DNA of 64,000 bases, from assembly GCA_003013855.2 (NCBI GenBank), contig ML058408.1, positions 6,425,356 to 6,489,355 of the forward strand. The letters run 5' to 3'. This stretch comes from Liriodendron chinense (taxonomy: Eukaryota; Streptophyta; Magnoliopsida; Magnoliales; Magnoliaceae). Positions within the stretch are counted from its first letter, which is position 1. The number at the start of each line of letters is the position of its first letter. The notes under the pieces were generated by a model. The model saw nothing but the letters and a program-made list of their open reading frames with translations. It made no database searches and was not told where the DNA came from. The position numbers and the translations under genes were made by a program. This document shows positions 45,784 through 56,796 of this stretch, piece after piece.

Positions 45784-46641
45784 TGTTATAGGCAAAATGA
45801 TGGAGATAAGATTTCACGCGGAAATGCCCAAAACGTCCATTCGACTCTCGAGATTATCTGATCGAGAGTCGAATGTTTGATAGGTGCGGGACGTCCATTC
45901 GACTCTCGAGATCACCTGATCAAGAGTCATAGATTGAAAAATACGGAGCAGCTATTCGCAAGTCCCGAGTCTTCATAACCGATAGTCAAATACGGCAAAG
46001 CTCGATCCGCGAGCAGACCTTCTCACAAGTCGTTGAAAGACATTACACCCAAAATATGTACTTGGACTCGCGACCACATTTTAACCTGCGAGCAGCTTTA
46101 CTACGGGCGTCTCCTTCCTTTTCGGAGTCCATGACTCCCAGCTACGGGCGTCTCCTTCCTTTTCGGAGTCCATGACTCCCAGCTACGGGCGTCTCCTTCC
46201 TTTTCGGAGGCTATGACTCCAACTATGGCTTCCGGCCGGATCCAGCCGGATTTCAAGGGATTACCATCTAGGGGCGTGATTGTTGGAATAAATCATTGGG
46301 TTGGATCTGACTAAAAAGATAGGATCTTATCCCATGAAATCAGCGGATTCTCAGTATCGTATGCGACTTCAACGGGATTTCGACATCTCACGTAACAGAT
46401 TGGATTGTTTCAGATCTATATAAGGGGATGGCTCCCTTGAAGAGGAGGTACGTACTCATCATTCAATCTTGGTCCCGTTTTGCTTGGCTTCTCTTCTGTG
46501 GCCTAACTTAAGCGTCGGAGGGCTAACGGCTGGTCCCCAGCCACCCTTATTCGCTGTCTTGCTTCAGGTCTGGTGGTGGAAATCCCTCCTGGAGCGAAGG
46601 AGAAAAGCCGGAGGATCTCGTTACAAAATCTGACGTTAACA
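45784..46641 (+). repeat. B1 3' LTR (858 bp)
   Basis: Two hairpin units instead of three, which accounts for the 59-bp length difference from the 5' LTR. It otherwise looks nearly identical. Followed by the target duplication CATCC. Confidence 0.92.
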
Positions 46642-46646
46642 CATCC

Positions 46647-46875
46647 CTGCGAACTGGCTTCCACTGTTTTCTCACACTGCTCTGTGTCTTCACTGTTTCT
46701 GCTCTGACTAAAGTCACTTTTCTGTTTTCAGCCCTCTTCAGTGATCGGCGTTTTTGCAAAACTTGTCATCCGACTTCGGGAATCGCTGTTTCTGTTGTCG
46801 CGAGGTGAGGGAAGTAAAACCCTCCAGAAGCTAGGAAGATCATATCGGTCGTCATTTATATAGTTTTGATGGTTG

Positions 46876-46930
<55 letters not shown>

Positions 46931-47260
46931 ATAGTCATACGCACATTAGAACACCCCACGCCCTTGAAAAGGAGAGAAGATGCGTCCTTACCAATCGCGA
47001 TATGGCTCAACGATCGACAGAAATATATAAGTACGAATCATATGCATGTTATGCGAGATTTTGAAATTCTTTTAGAAAACTTTTGCTTTAAAGATGAAGG
47101 GAAGAACGTTCCCGTTGAGAGTCGCCAGTTTGGCACCCGTGAAGGCGCCGAACATTTCTCCTAGCGGAACTTTCTTACGTATACGTCTGTGTTTGCGAAT
47201 GATCTATCATAGAATATCTATTTACTCAGAAATAACCAGGGATTCTGGTACTGTTCGATT
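46647..47260 (-). other. Element A leader with (CT)n microsatellite
   Basis: Non-coding stretch between the A primer site and the gag start (the latter now beyond B1). It contains a (CT)n run at 46879-46926, which reads (AG)n in the element's sense. The motif GAGTCGCCAGTTTGGCACC near 47120 resembles the primer-site region and may be a partial duplicate. Confidence 0.55.
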
Positions 47261-47277
47261 CCCCAGAAGAGTCGCCA
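47261..47277 (-). other. Primer-binding site of element A
   Basis: The minus strand reads TGGCGACTCTTCTGGGG three bases after the LTR end TCTAACA. The TGG start and position fix A as minus-oriented. The tRNA was not identified. Confidence 0.65.
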
Positions 47278-47879
47278 GTTTGTTAGAACTAGAAAAATCG
47301 TGCTCATCAGCAGTCTTTTTCCTGTGTTTCATTATTGTGGGGGAATTCTAAGTATGGAGACATTCATAGACAATCATAAGCAATCACAAAGTATACACGA
47401 GGAAGCACCGTGAGGTGAATTTTATTCCAGAGATTCTGAGATCTTTAACATTCTAGGCTGTGAATTGGTCACGAACCCTCAATTACATCAATGGATGATC
47501 ACCCTCGATTAAAAGGCAAAAGTAAATGCATGCATGTACCATAAATGAATTAAATAAAGCGCTAAAAGAACATAAATATAAATAAAGCACAACATAGACA
47601 ATACAGAGATTTTTTACGTGGAAACCCTTACGGGAGAAAACCACGGCACAAAGCGACAAGATTCCACTATGAATTGCAGTTATACAATAGATGGAATATC
47701 AAATGGATGAAACTTGGATAGATCGAGTAAGTAGTTTAAATCGTCAGGGATTATAGTCTCGAGTTCATGGTCGCGGAGACCAAGTCTAGGATTTCTTATG
47801 GACCAAGCCATTGTTAAGACCAGTTAGATGTTGGTCCCATACTCTTTCGGGCATTCCTAGTTAAGTAACAACCAGGATT

Positions 47880-48240
47880 TTAACCGAGTCGTGTATCTCA
47901 GTGTCATGACGCGTCTCTGTGGACGAAATGATTTTCAGGAATACACTCCACAGTTTCCATTTAGTGCAACCAGGGCCAGTGACCGTCTCGTGTTTGGACG
48001 GGTGACTTGCTAGAAGGCACTCCATGGTGTCTTAGTGCAACCAGGGTTTTAACCGAGTCGTGTATCTCAGTGTCATGACGGGTCTCTATGGACGAAATGA
48101 CTTTCAGGAATACACTCCACAGTTTCCACTTACTGCAACCAGGGCTAGTGACTGTCTCGTGTTTGGACGGGTGACTTGCTGGAAGGCACTCCATGGTGTC
48201 TTAGTGAAACTAGGGCCAGTGACCGTCTCCATTTGGATGG
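47880..48240. repeat. 167-bp tandem repeat, two units
   Basis: Homologous to the eight-unit array at 3505-4850, with starts near 47888 and 48058. Confidence 0.85.
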
Positions 48241-49199
48241 ATGACTTACTGGAAGGCACTCATTACCTTAGCCACTCAACCGACAGATCCCGCCTTGGAC
48301 AGGACGCACATCAACTAGTCTTAACGAAGAAGTATTTTAGACGTTTTAGAACTATTTGATTACAGTTTTCGATGATAACCACAGTCCCCTTCGATTTAAT
48401 TTCGTACCTTGATCCGGAATGAAATAAATTCATGCACTGGATGTAAATGAGTATGGTACAAAGTAAATATGCTTTATGCATGCTCGAGAGAGGATCGCGT
48501 TTATGCTAGATGTTCAATGTATCAGACAAATTATGCATTTGATTTGATTGTCCTGCTTCGTATATATCTTTGTGTCATCGATATTTTAGCCTTGCGTCTT
48601 TGAGATCACAATTGATTTCATTTGGCCTTAGTAGATTTTCGGGCCAACTGGGCACTTCCCGAGGCCTATTTATGATCCGGTCGGAGGATTTGGTGAATAC
48701 TTGTCACGATCATCTTTGGATAGTGGTGGATCATGTCTACGAGGGTCGTAATGATGCCGGACCCACCTTGGTGTTAGTGCGATCGCACTCCATTTCGTTT
48801 AGTGTAAGTCAATTTCTGAGCTAACAGGGCACTTCCCAGGGCTGAAAATGACTAAGTAGTGGACCTGTTTACGGTCTGATCAAGGTTTTCAAGAATCCTG
48901 AGATCAGATAATCTCGTTGTATTGCATTATTATGGTGTATCATGTTATGGCGGAGAGAAGTTTCCCTCTCGGGTTCGATCAAATTCCGCCCGGTTCCTCT
49001 CGATATCGGCCGTTTCCGGCTCTTTTGGAAGGGTTTTCAAGGTTTGCAATTTTGACTAAGTGTTGGCCTTTTTTATCAAATTACCGATTTGGCCCACTTA
49101 ACATCAACCGTTGGCGAATCCGGTCCGGGGGATGGATAGAGGACATTGATGTGTGTCCAGGAGGATCGGTTTGATCGAAAATCGATTTAGATCGAAGAC

Positions 49200-50070
49200 G
49201 AGCCACATCATGGGAGATCTCACACCCCAACCAGCGTATGGGCGCACCTACTATGGGATATGGGCACATGTGGCTGAGGTGGGCGCATGTGCCCTCTCCG
49301 TCAGGCACATGTGATGAAAAGAAAAAGGAGGAGAGAGAGTATGAATGGGAGGTGAGCGCATGTGCCTCGCCCAGGCGCATGTGGCCTGTCCCTTGGGCGC
49401 ATGTGGCATGAGGGAGTGAGGAGAGAGAGAGAATGGAAGGGAGGTGGGTGCATGTGGCCTCGCCCAGGCGCATGTGCCCTCTTTACTTCATGAATTTTGA
49501 TTTTCAAAGCCCCATGGGCATGGGCGCATGTCCTATAAGGACTTGGGAAATTTCCCAATATCTTCCAACAAAAGGATGGGCGCATGTGGATTTTCCCTAT
49601 CTCCCTCTCTATTGCAGCTTCGGTGGGAGAAATCCCTTTCCGACTGATGGCATCCGGTGAGGTGTGGGCGCATGTGAATGGCCGACGGAGGATTCCGGCA
49701 AGGATTTTACCTTGCTCTGACGATCCTTTCTAGAAAATGAAGCATCTTCCCCTCTCAATAGGTGAGTGAGGTATTTATAGCATGTTAATCGGGTATCTGA
49801 TCGGGTCCACATGTGAGATGGAGCATGAGCGCATGTGGGGACAGGAGAGGTGATGTGCATGTTGTATGGGGTGTGGGCACATGTGCCCCTGAGGTGGGCG
49901 CATGTGCCCTCACTTAGCATCATTTTGATTAATTTTGATATTTTTGTATTTTTAACATTTTAGAAATATTGAAAAGTGAGAGAGAGGGCTCTCATGTGCA
50001 TGTGGTGAGAGGAAAAATGCATGTCTCCTCATGGCATTCGCATGTGGAGAGAGAGGGCAAATGCATGTTC
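49200..50070. repeat. GCGCATGTG motif array, right LTR of A
   Basis: The same interspersed 9-mer as at 8725-9430, same strand, many copies. The TATA-like site at 49772-49779 falls within it. Confidence 0.65.
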
Positions 50071-50806
50071 CATCACTTAGAATATTTCAGGTTTTAGGCT
50101 CCGACGGGCGACCTCTAGAGGGGGGCTACCTTTTAGGAGACCGAAGTCACTAACGCCAAGCAGCTTTTAAGCCATGATCGACCTCCTGAATGAATGGGGT
50201 GGGGTACCGATGTTCATCTGCTGTGAATTTTAGTAGTTCCTTACTAATTTGGACCCTCCTGATTGGCTCTTTGCATAAGAATATTGCTCCGAGAAGCGTG
50301 CACATGGAAATATGCACTACAAGGAGTTTAAACTTAGTACTTAAGGTTTTCCAGGCATTTTCGATCAGTTGGAGGCCATCCACATGTCTGATTCCACTCC
50401 AAAATGGTACCTGTAGGCTTTCGGGCCCTTTCGGCCAGCTCCAAACAGGGGCAAAACGCACTTCGGTGGGCGTAGGTAAAAGTGTACATCGTATGGCATT
50501 CAAATTCAAAACTTAAGGGTTTCTGAACATTTTGGATCATTTGACGGCCATCTGCATGTCTAATTCCCTTCAGAAATAGCATTTATAGGCTTCCGGGCCC
50601 CTACAGTCAGATACGATCATTTGGCGGTAATCCACATGTCCGATTTTGCTCCGAAATAGCATTCGTAGGTTTTGGTCACGACCGGGCTTGTTAGCTTGCA
50701 CTGGCACTTTCCGAGTATTTCAGATCTCGAAATTGGTCTGAATCGTCATAGATGGACCACTGAATACTGTTTTATAATGGGTGCAAGTTTGAGCCCCAAC
50801 ACACAC

Positions 50807-51651
50807 CTCTTGAAATCCGAAAGAAAAGGCGTTAACAACATATGTGAAAGGTGTCTCGTAGCATTCTGAAATATATGCCACAAGCATAGACGATGGTGGG
50901 TATCAAGAAACACCTCTTTGATTGCATTTGCAATCGACATTGCTTGATTGGGAAAAATTATTTTTGGATGTCTTCCCCCATTACATTTAAGAATGTTCTG
51001 AATAGCGATACAAATGATTCTGTTGTTTCATCTTGTAGCACTCTTGCACCGAAGAATACAATTTATCCATGATTATTTACACCAATGACCGGTGCAAATA
51101 CCATGTCGTAATTATTCATCTAGTGTGTAGTATCAAAGCATACGGCATCTCAAAAAAATTCGTTGTCTACCTTTGACCATGCATCACACTAGAAACAACC
51201 AATCAATTCATTAGATTCGTTTAGACGGATTTCATACGTGAATGACTTATTGCTCTTTTCATCTCATGAAAATAATCCAATAAGGCCCTAGCATCCCCTT
51301 CTTTTAAAAGATCGGTCTTCATTCTTTGAACTAAATTTTGACAATCTGTTTTAATGAAATTCAAGTTATGGGTCCCTCCTGCTTCCTCATGCAAATAAGT
51401 GTAAATTTGACTAGGCCGTAAGTATATTGCGTTGTGACCTTAAAAGATGCACTTCATCATATTGTGTCAACTCATGGTTATGGTTATCTTCAGATTCACT
51501 AACCATATATTTTCCATGTATGCCTAATTTGATACTCATATGAGCTAAACATCCTGTTCTTCTAATGCTTCTTTCTTTCATTGGAGTGCCGGCATTTTTC
51601 TTTAACTTAAACCCTTAGAAAGAAAGAAGTGGGATGCATATGGAGTTAGCC
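50807..51651 (-). pseudogene. FAR1/FRS-like pseudogene, N-terminal part
   Basis: On the minus strand from about 51620: a FAR1 DNA-binding domain remnant (GFKLKKNAGTPMKER, RRTGCLAHMSIKLG, GKYMVSES, then HNHEL). It is followed by LLRSQRN, YLHEEAGGTHNLNFIKTDC and LLDYFHEMKSNKSFTYEI. The MULE transposase-like domain comes next, with FAPVIGVNNHG, FFGARVLQDETTESF, then DTHHRLCLWHIFQNATRHL at about 50890. It ends in DFKRC and continues without loss in CVYDNE at 2899 once A and one CACAC copy are removed. Several stops and frameshifts are visible (for example after RNIL, and TAA at the position before IVFFGA). The first exon upstream of 51651 is not recognised; a MITE-like element sits there. Confidence 0.85.
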
Positions 51652-52108
51652 TACTGAGTAAATCTTGTCGGCCCATCGGTGATTTATTTATTTTATCCAC
51701 TTCGTCCATCCATTTTAACGGATAATTTTAATGCTTGATAAAAAAAATGAAGCATTTCTAAGGCTTAAGTGGACCACACCACAGAAACAGTGTGAATTGA
51801 ACATCTACCATTGAAAAATTCATGGAGGCCACAAAAGTTTTGGATCAAGCTAATATTTGTTTTTTTCCATTCATCCCTGTCCTTTTGATGTTATGAATAG
51901 TTTGTATGACAAATAAACATCACAGTGGGCCCTAGGAAGGTTTCAATAGTGGAAATCATTATTCCCACTGTTTCTTGTGGTATGGTCCACTTTAGCTTTG
52001 GATATGCTTCAATTTTGAGCTCAACCCTTAAAATGAGCGGGAAAAATGGATGTACGGTGTGGATAAACCACATGCATTCACAGTTGACCCAACTAAGTTT
52101 ACTAAGTA
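51652..52108. mobile_element. MITE-like element with terminal inverted repeats
   Basis: The left end TACTGAGTAAATC pairs with the right end, which reads TACTTAGTAAACTTAG in reverse. Inner inverted blocks (TTTATCCAC..CGTCCATCCATTT) pair at about 51690-51715 and 52045-52070. It is about 457 bp and non-coding. It adjoins the upstream end of the recognisable FRS pseudogene. No clear target duplication. Confidence 0.7.
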
Positions 52109-52129
52109 CAATAAAAATGTACTCATTTG

Positions 52130-52672
52130 CAAGCACCAGACGTAGATGTTTGGCTAAAGCCTTTGGCAAGAAGTTCATACGCTGGGAACATTGGTGGGGC
52201 CCACCGTGATGCTTGTGGAAATCCATCCTGTTCATCCATTTTGTGAGCTCATTTTAGGGCGTGCGAACAAAAATGAGCCAGATCCTAGACTCAAGTGGGC
52301 CAAAAACCGTGTGGATTAAACGTCTACACTTGAAATATTCCTAGGGCCACATAAATTTCTAATCTGATAATATTTATGTTTTCAGTTCATGCCAATAGGA
52401 ATGACATTATGATCGGTATGGATGGCATATAAACATCACTGTGGACCCAGGGATATTTCAACGATAGGAATTTCCTACCCACCTTTTCCTCTAGTACGGC
52501 CCACTTGAGTCTTGGATCGAGCTGATTTTTTGTCTCATGTCCTAGAAGGAGCTGACATAGAAGATGGATGAGGTGAATTTCTCACAAACATCATGGTGGA
52601 CCCCACCTATGTATCCACGCAATAACTTCCTACCAAAGGCTTCCGCCAAAAATCGCGTACCCTTTGCTTGCC
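52130..52672. mobile_element. Second MITE-like inverted-repeat element
   Basis: Long imperfect inverted ends: the left side contains GCCTTTGGCAAGAAGTT and GGTGGGGCCCACCGTGATG, and the right side reads GCCTTTGGTAGGAAGTT and GGTGGGGTCCACCATGATG in reverse. About 540 bp, no coding sequence. The boundaries are approximate to about 10 bases. Confidence 0.65.
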
Positions 52673-52875
52673 GTTAGGAGAGATCCTTCGGAGAGAGAGA
52701 AACGAGAAGGGAGGCTCGCTCTGGAAGTATTAAAATCTCCTCGAGATGCGGATCTCACCCGCAGTTGGTATTTGCGCCTATGTAGCGTACGCAAGCTGTG
52801 GGTGTAGAAAAAAATTTCTCTGCTGTAACAAGGCAACGTCATGGACACTGGACTCTCTAGCGTCCCTAACGCTAA

Positions 52876-52908
<33 letters not shown>

Positions 52909-53395
52909 TGTTTTAGGGAACTAGTTAGGGTCCACTAATAGATCCAACTCATCCATCAAGTTTTCCATCTTGTGATGGGCCCAAGGACTTCTCATTTGAA
53001 TGGGTTAGATGGTATACACTCATCACGGTAGGCCTAAAAATATTTCAACAGTCTACATTGTTTCTTGTGGCATGGCCCTCTTGAGATCTAGATCACCTCC
53101 ATTTTTCGGGCCCTGCTGTAAAATAAGTTGGAGAAACACTTGAATGGCATTGATTTAACATACGCATCATGGTAGGTCCCACAAATGGGGCTCTGTTCAA
53201 ACCCAAAAAGGGGTTTCCGTCCGAACTTCCACTAGCTCCAGCAGCTTCTCTTTCTTTCTTTATTGTTATTTAATAATATTGTTTCTGTTTTTTAAATGGG
53301 CCAGGAAGTGGGGTCCATGTGAGAAATCCAGTCCGTCTACTAGGTAGGCCAGCAGATGGTGGGCCTAATGAGTCCAGACTTGAAGTGGGTGTTTT
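52673..53395. other. Non-coding stretch with microsatellite
   Basis: A (GT)n(AT)n run lies at 52877-52908. The rest contains GGTCCAC / GGGCCC-rich pieces like the nearby inverted-repeat elements, but paired ends could not be found. It abuts the truncated end of element D at about 53396. Confidence 0.5.
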
Positions 53396-56300
53396 CTCTC
53401 TATCCGGAGGGTGCATAAAGATCTGGTTGTAGCCGGAATATACATCCATGAAACTGAGCAATGCATATCCAGCCTTGGCATCAACCAGTTGATCGATCCT
53501 TAGTGTAGGAAAGTTATCCTTTGGGCACGCCTTATTGAGATCTGTGTAGTCGACGCACATTCACCACTTGCCATTGACTTTCTATACTGGCACAACGTTG
53601 GCCACCCATTCTGGGTAATCAGCTTCTTCAATGAATCGGGCTCATAAGAGTTTGTCAGCTTCCTCCTTTATGGATGCCTCTCCAGATTGAACGATCGTTG
53701 CTTTTGCTGCACAGGTTTGCAGCGGGGGTCCACCTTCAGACGATGGATGACGACACTTGGATCGATGCTGGGCATGTCCTCATGGGATCAGGCAAAAACA
53801 TCCTGGTGCTTGGCAAGAAATTCAGCGAATTTGGTTTGTATTACAAGGTCAAGGGCAGACCATATCCGTACAATTTTCGTTAGGTCTTCAGCAGAAATTC
53901 GAACTGGGACTAAGTCCTCGGTCGGGGTCCCTCTTCAGATATTATCCTTCCTAGGGTCCAGGGAGGAGGTCGTCTCAAAGTTCGACTCCAAATGAGAAGT
54001 CGTCAACGCCATGATGGGCGCAACTTGCTTTCCTTTATCTTCCCATAGCATTGGGTCATAGCACATGCGGGCATGGACTGATTTCCTGTGACCACGTCGA
54101 CCTCGATTGGAGTGGGGAACTTGATGTAAAGATAGTATAGTGACAGCGTGGCTTTTAGCTTCATCATGAATGGGCGCTCGAGGATGGTATCATATGTTGA
54201 TTTGGTGTCCACCACTAGAAAATTGATCATTAGATTTATTTTATTCGGGACCTCACCAAAGATGACCGGAAGGTCGACGCTTCCTTCCAGGGCGACAACT
54301 TCTCCCTCGAATCCGACCAACGGGGTCTTGACTGGCTTGCATAGGTTTCTCGACAGATTCATGCTGTCGTAGGCAGTGGCATACAGGATGTCTGTTGTGC
54401 TTCCGGTGTCCAGCATTATCCTATGGATCTTGTAGTTTGACTTAGTGTTTCCATGATAGTGTCATTGTGTGGGAAGTGAATTCCTTTCGCATCCACCTCT
54501 GAGAATATGATGACCTGGTGTTCCAGTCTGGACTATTTACCAGGTCTCTCCGCCAACCAGATTGACTGGGGCTTAGACTGAGCCTTCCTTGCATGAGCCT
54601 TTCTGGTGTTTTGAGAATCCCCACCTTCGGCTGGCCCATGAGAAGATGGTTTTGATCTCACCAGTAGGCTTAGAATCTTCTTGTGTCTAGCGGTCTTGCC
54701 ACTAAGGTGATCAGTCCCACTGTGGTTGATCTTGTCGATGAGGGGATCTATCTCGTCTTCTAAGAGAGCGGTCCTACTGCTCCACATAATCACGGAGATG
54801 GACCTTCCTAATGAGAATCTCGATCTCACCTTGAGGGTGACGTAGTTCTCTATGTCGTGATGAAATCAGCAGTATTTTCGCGGTCCCGATGAAATCAGCA
54901 GTATTTTCGCTTGTCCCTCTTCTCAGGCTCAGTCTTCATCGTGGGTGGCCACTTGGTATACTCCGATCCCTGATGTCCATGAAAATATTTTCATGCATGG
55001 TGTTTAGGGGGATGTAGTCTGAATATCGGCCCTCAGGAGGGCCCTTCCTCGGGGATCGGTCTCGTTGATCCTCCTTTTTCTTCTTTTTGTCTGAGGGTAA
55101 GGACTCATTAGATTTCTTCTTCTTGTTGCCAGATCCAATCTCAGCCTCGTGCCTAGCTCTCGCTTCTTCAGCGTTGATATATTTTTGAGTCTTGGCTTAA
55201 AGGTCCGTCATAGTCCTCGGAGTAGACTTGTCAACGGCAAAACGAAACTCCTTATTCCTGACCCCACTGAGAAGTAAGGTCATGCCTATGTCATCTGTGT
55301 AACGTTTGGTTTGCACAGACTCGGATGTAAACTGGACCATGTACTCCTTCAGGGATTCATCTAACTTCTATTTGATCGTAACTAGGTGGGCCGCCGGCTT
55401 CTTCAACTTTTCGCTCCCCATAAATTGTGACATAAATACGTGCATAGTTGGGAGAAGGAACTCATCGAATGAGGTTTAAGATTTCTGAACTACATACGAG
55501 CCACGTCCTTGAGGTTGAGAGAGAATGCCCAGCACATGATTTCGAATCTCACACCCTCAAGCTCCATGAGTGACCTAAAGGTCTCAATGTGCTCCATAAG
55601 GTCTTCTTGAAATTGCGTCACTTTGATTACACTTGAGACGCTATGCGTGCGGAAGCTTTAGAGCGACTAGAATTATGGCTAAGTCCTAGGGGGGGGGGGG
55701 GGGGGAGGGGGGGGGGGGGGGGGAATTACGACCTTTTTGAAATTATTTTCGCCTATTTATGATATTTAACAATACAAGCTAAGTAAGAAAGAACACTTGG
55801 CTTCCAAGCCTAAGTGGGTCCAATCACAAGACTAGCATGTGATAATTGCAATAAGCTGCTTAGTCTAAGTATGCATAGATTAACATATGATTAAACTAAT
55901 CAAGCACCTAATCTATGAAACCTAAGTAGACTATATGAGAATAGATCATATAAGCTCAAGTCTACTCTGATTAGTAAACATACATCTTGTGTGTGAATGT
56001 GCCTATCTAGTGGTTAACATACATTCCAATTAAGCATTCATAATTAAACAATTAAACCATAATCCATAATAAGAAATGTGCTCAAATACAAACCCAAAGA
56101 CAATGATGTACAATGGTTCAACTATGTGTCTATTCTACTCCCGGTTCAAGTACTCACCCCTTGAGTAAACCAGCATTCACTAGGGAATTTAAATCAGGTT
56201 CCTCCCAACCTAGGTGTTTTAACTCGGATCCACCCTATTAGGGAGTTTACAAGTTCCTCCCAATCTACATGTTTACACCTGTGTTGGTGGCTCCCCTTGG

Positions 56301-56796
56301 AAACTAGTTTTAAGCCCAACAAATAACCCAAGGATCGATAGAAAAACCTGAGATTTAGGTTTAACAAATGAGCCAAGGATCGACAAACGTCCCTAGACTT
56401 TTAGGCTCAACTAACAAGCTATGGATCGACAAACGAACCTAGATCGAGTTTGACAAACAAACTCTATACTCAAATTTTCACGAAAAGAGAGTGGTTGGAC
56501 TCTTACAAATTGATAACTCACTTGTTGGATTTGAGCCACATTGATGCGCCACTTCGGGTTGCTTAATCTTCGCTCTCTCGTACTTCAATCAGCTCCCCTT
56601 TATGCTCCCATGATCATTGATGCCACCGCTTTATCAAGGCTTCAACTTCAAGATCAGCTCCCTTACATATAATGCTCCTTTGGAGATGACCAAGGTACTA
56701 GGAGGTGGTGAATCCTCTACAAATGGTTAAAAATGGATTTCTTAGAGGAATACACCTATTTAGATTCCTAGGTGGTGTTTAGACCAAGGTTCTACC

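Larger units (their letters stand above)
19463..46641 (+). mobile_element. LTR retrotransposon B1 (Ty3/gypsy, Tat lineage), interrupted by B2
   Basis: The ends are TGTTATAGGC and ACGTTAACA, with flanking duplication CATCC (19458-19462, 46642-46646). The order is LTR, primer site, gag-pol (plus), antisense gene (minus), polypurine tract and LTR. Removing B2 leaves about 10.5 kb. The combination of a second RNase H (VDGSSRASGSGAGLIL) and an antisense gene between pol and the 3' LTR is characteristic of the Tat lineage. Gag-pol carries two frameshifts and the B2 insertion, and the antisense gene has one frameshift. B1 as it stands is therefore not autonomous. Confidence 0.92.
2905..50801 (-). 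mobile_element. LTR retrotransposon A (gypsy-type, gag without pol), whole element with nested insertions
   Basis: Both ends are LTRs, with TGTTAG at the left and CCAACA at the right, and the element is flanked by the 5-bp duplication CACAC (2900-2904 and 50802-50806). On the minus strand the order is 5' LTR 47281-50801, primer site 47261-47277, leader, gag 19431-16976, non-coding, an antisense (plus-strand) mobile-domain gene 11472-15086, polypurine tract 10404-10417 and 3' LTR 10403-2905. No protease, reverse transcriptase or integrase was found. Without the inserted B1 and N/H, the element would be about 17.9 kb. The gag type and the antisense 3' gene suggest a non-autonomous member of the Ty3/gypsy Tat group. 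The LTRs have diverged in repeat number and single bases, so A is older than the elements inside it. Confidence 0.85.
47281..50801 (-). repeat. Element A 5' LTR (right copy, 3,521 bp)
   Basis: Begins TGTTAGAACTAG and ends GAGCCCCAACA on the plus strand. It has two units of the 167-bp repeat and an uninterrupted copy of the site where N entered the left LTR. A TATA-like site lies at 49772-49779 (minus). The ORFs within it are not genes. Confidence 0.9.
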
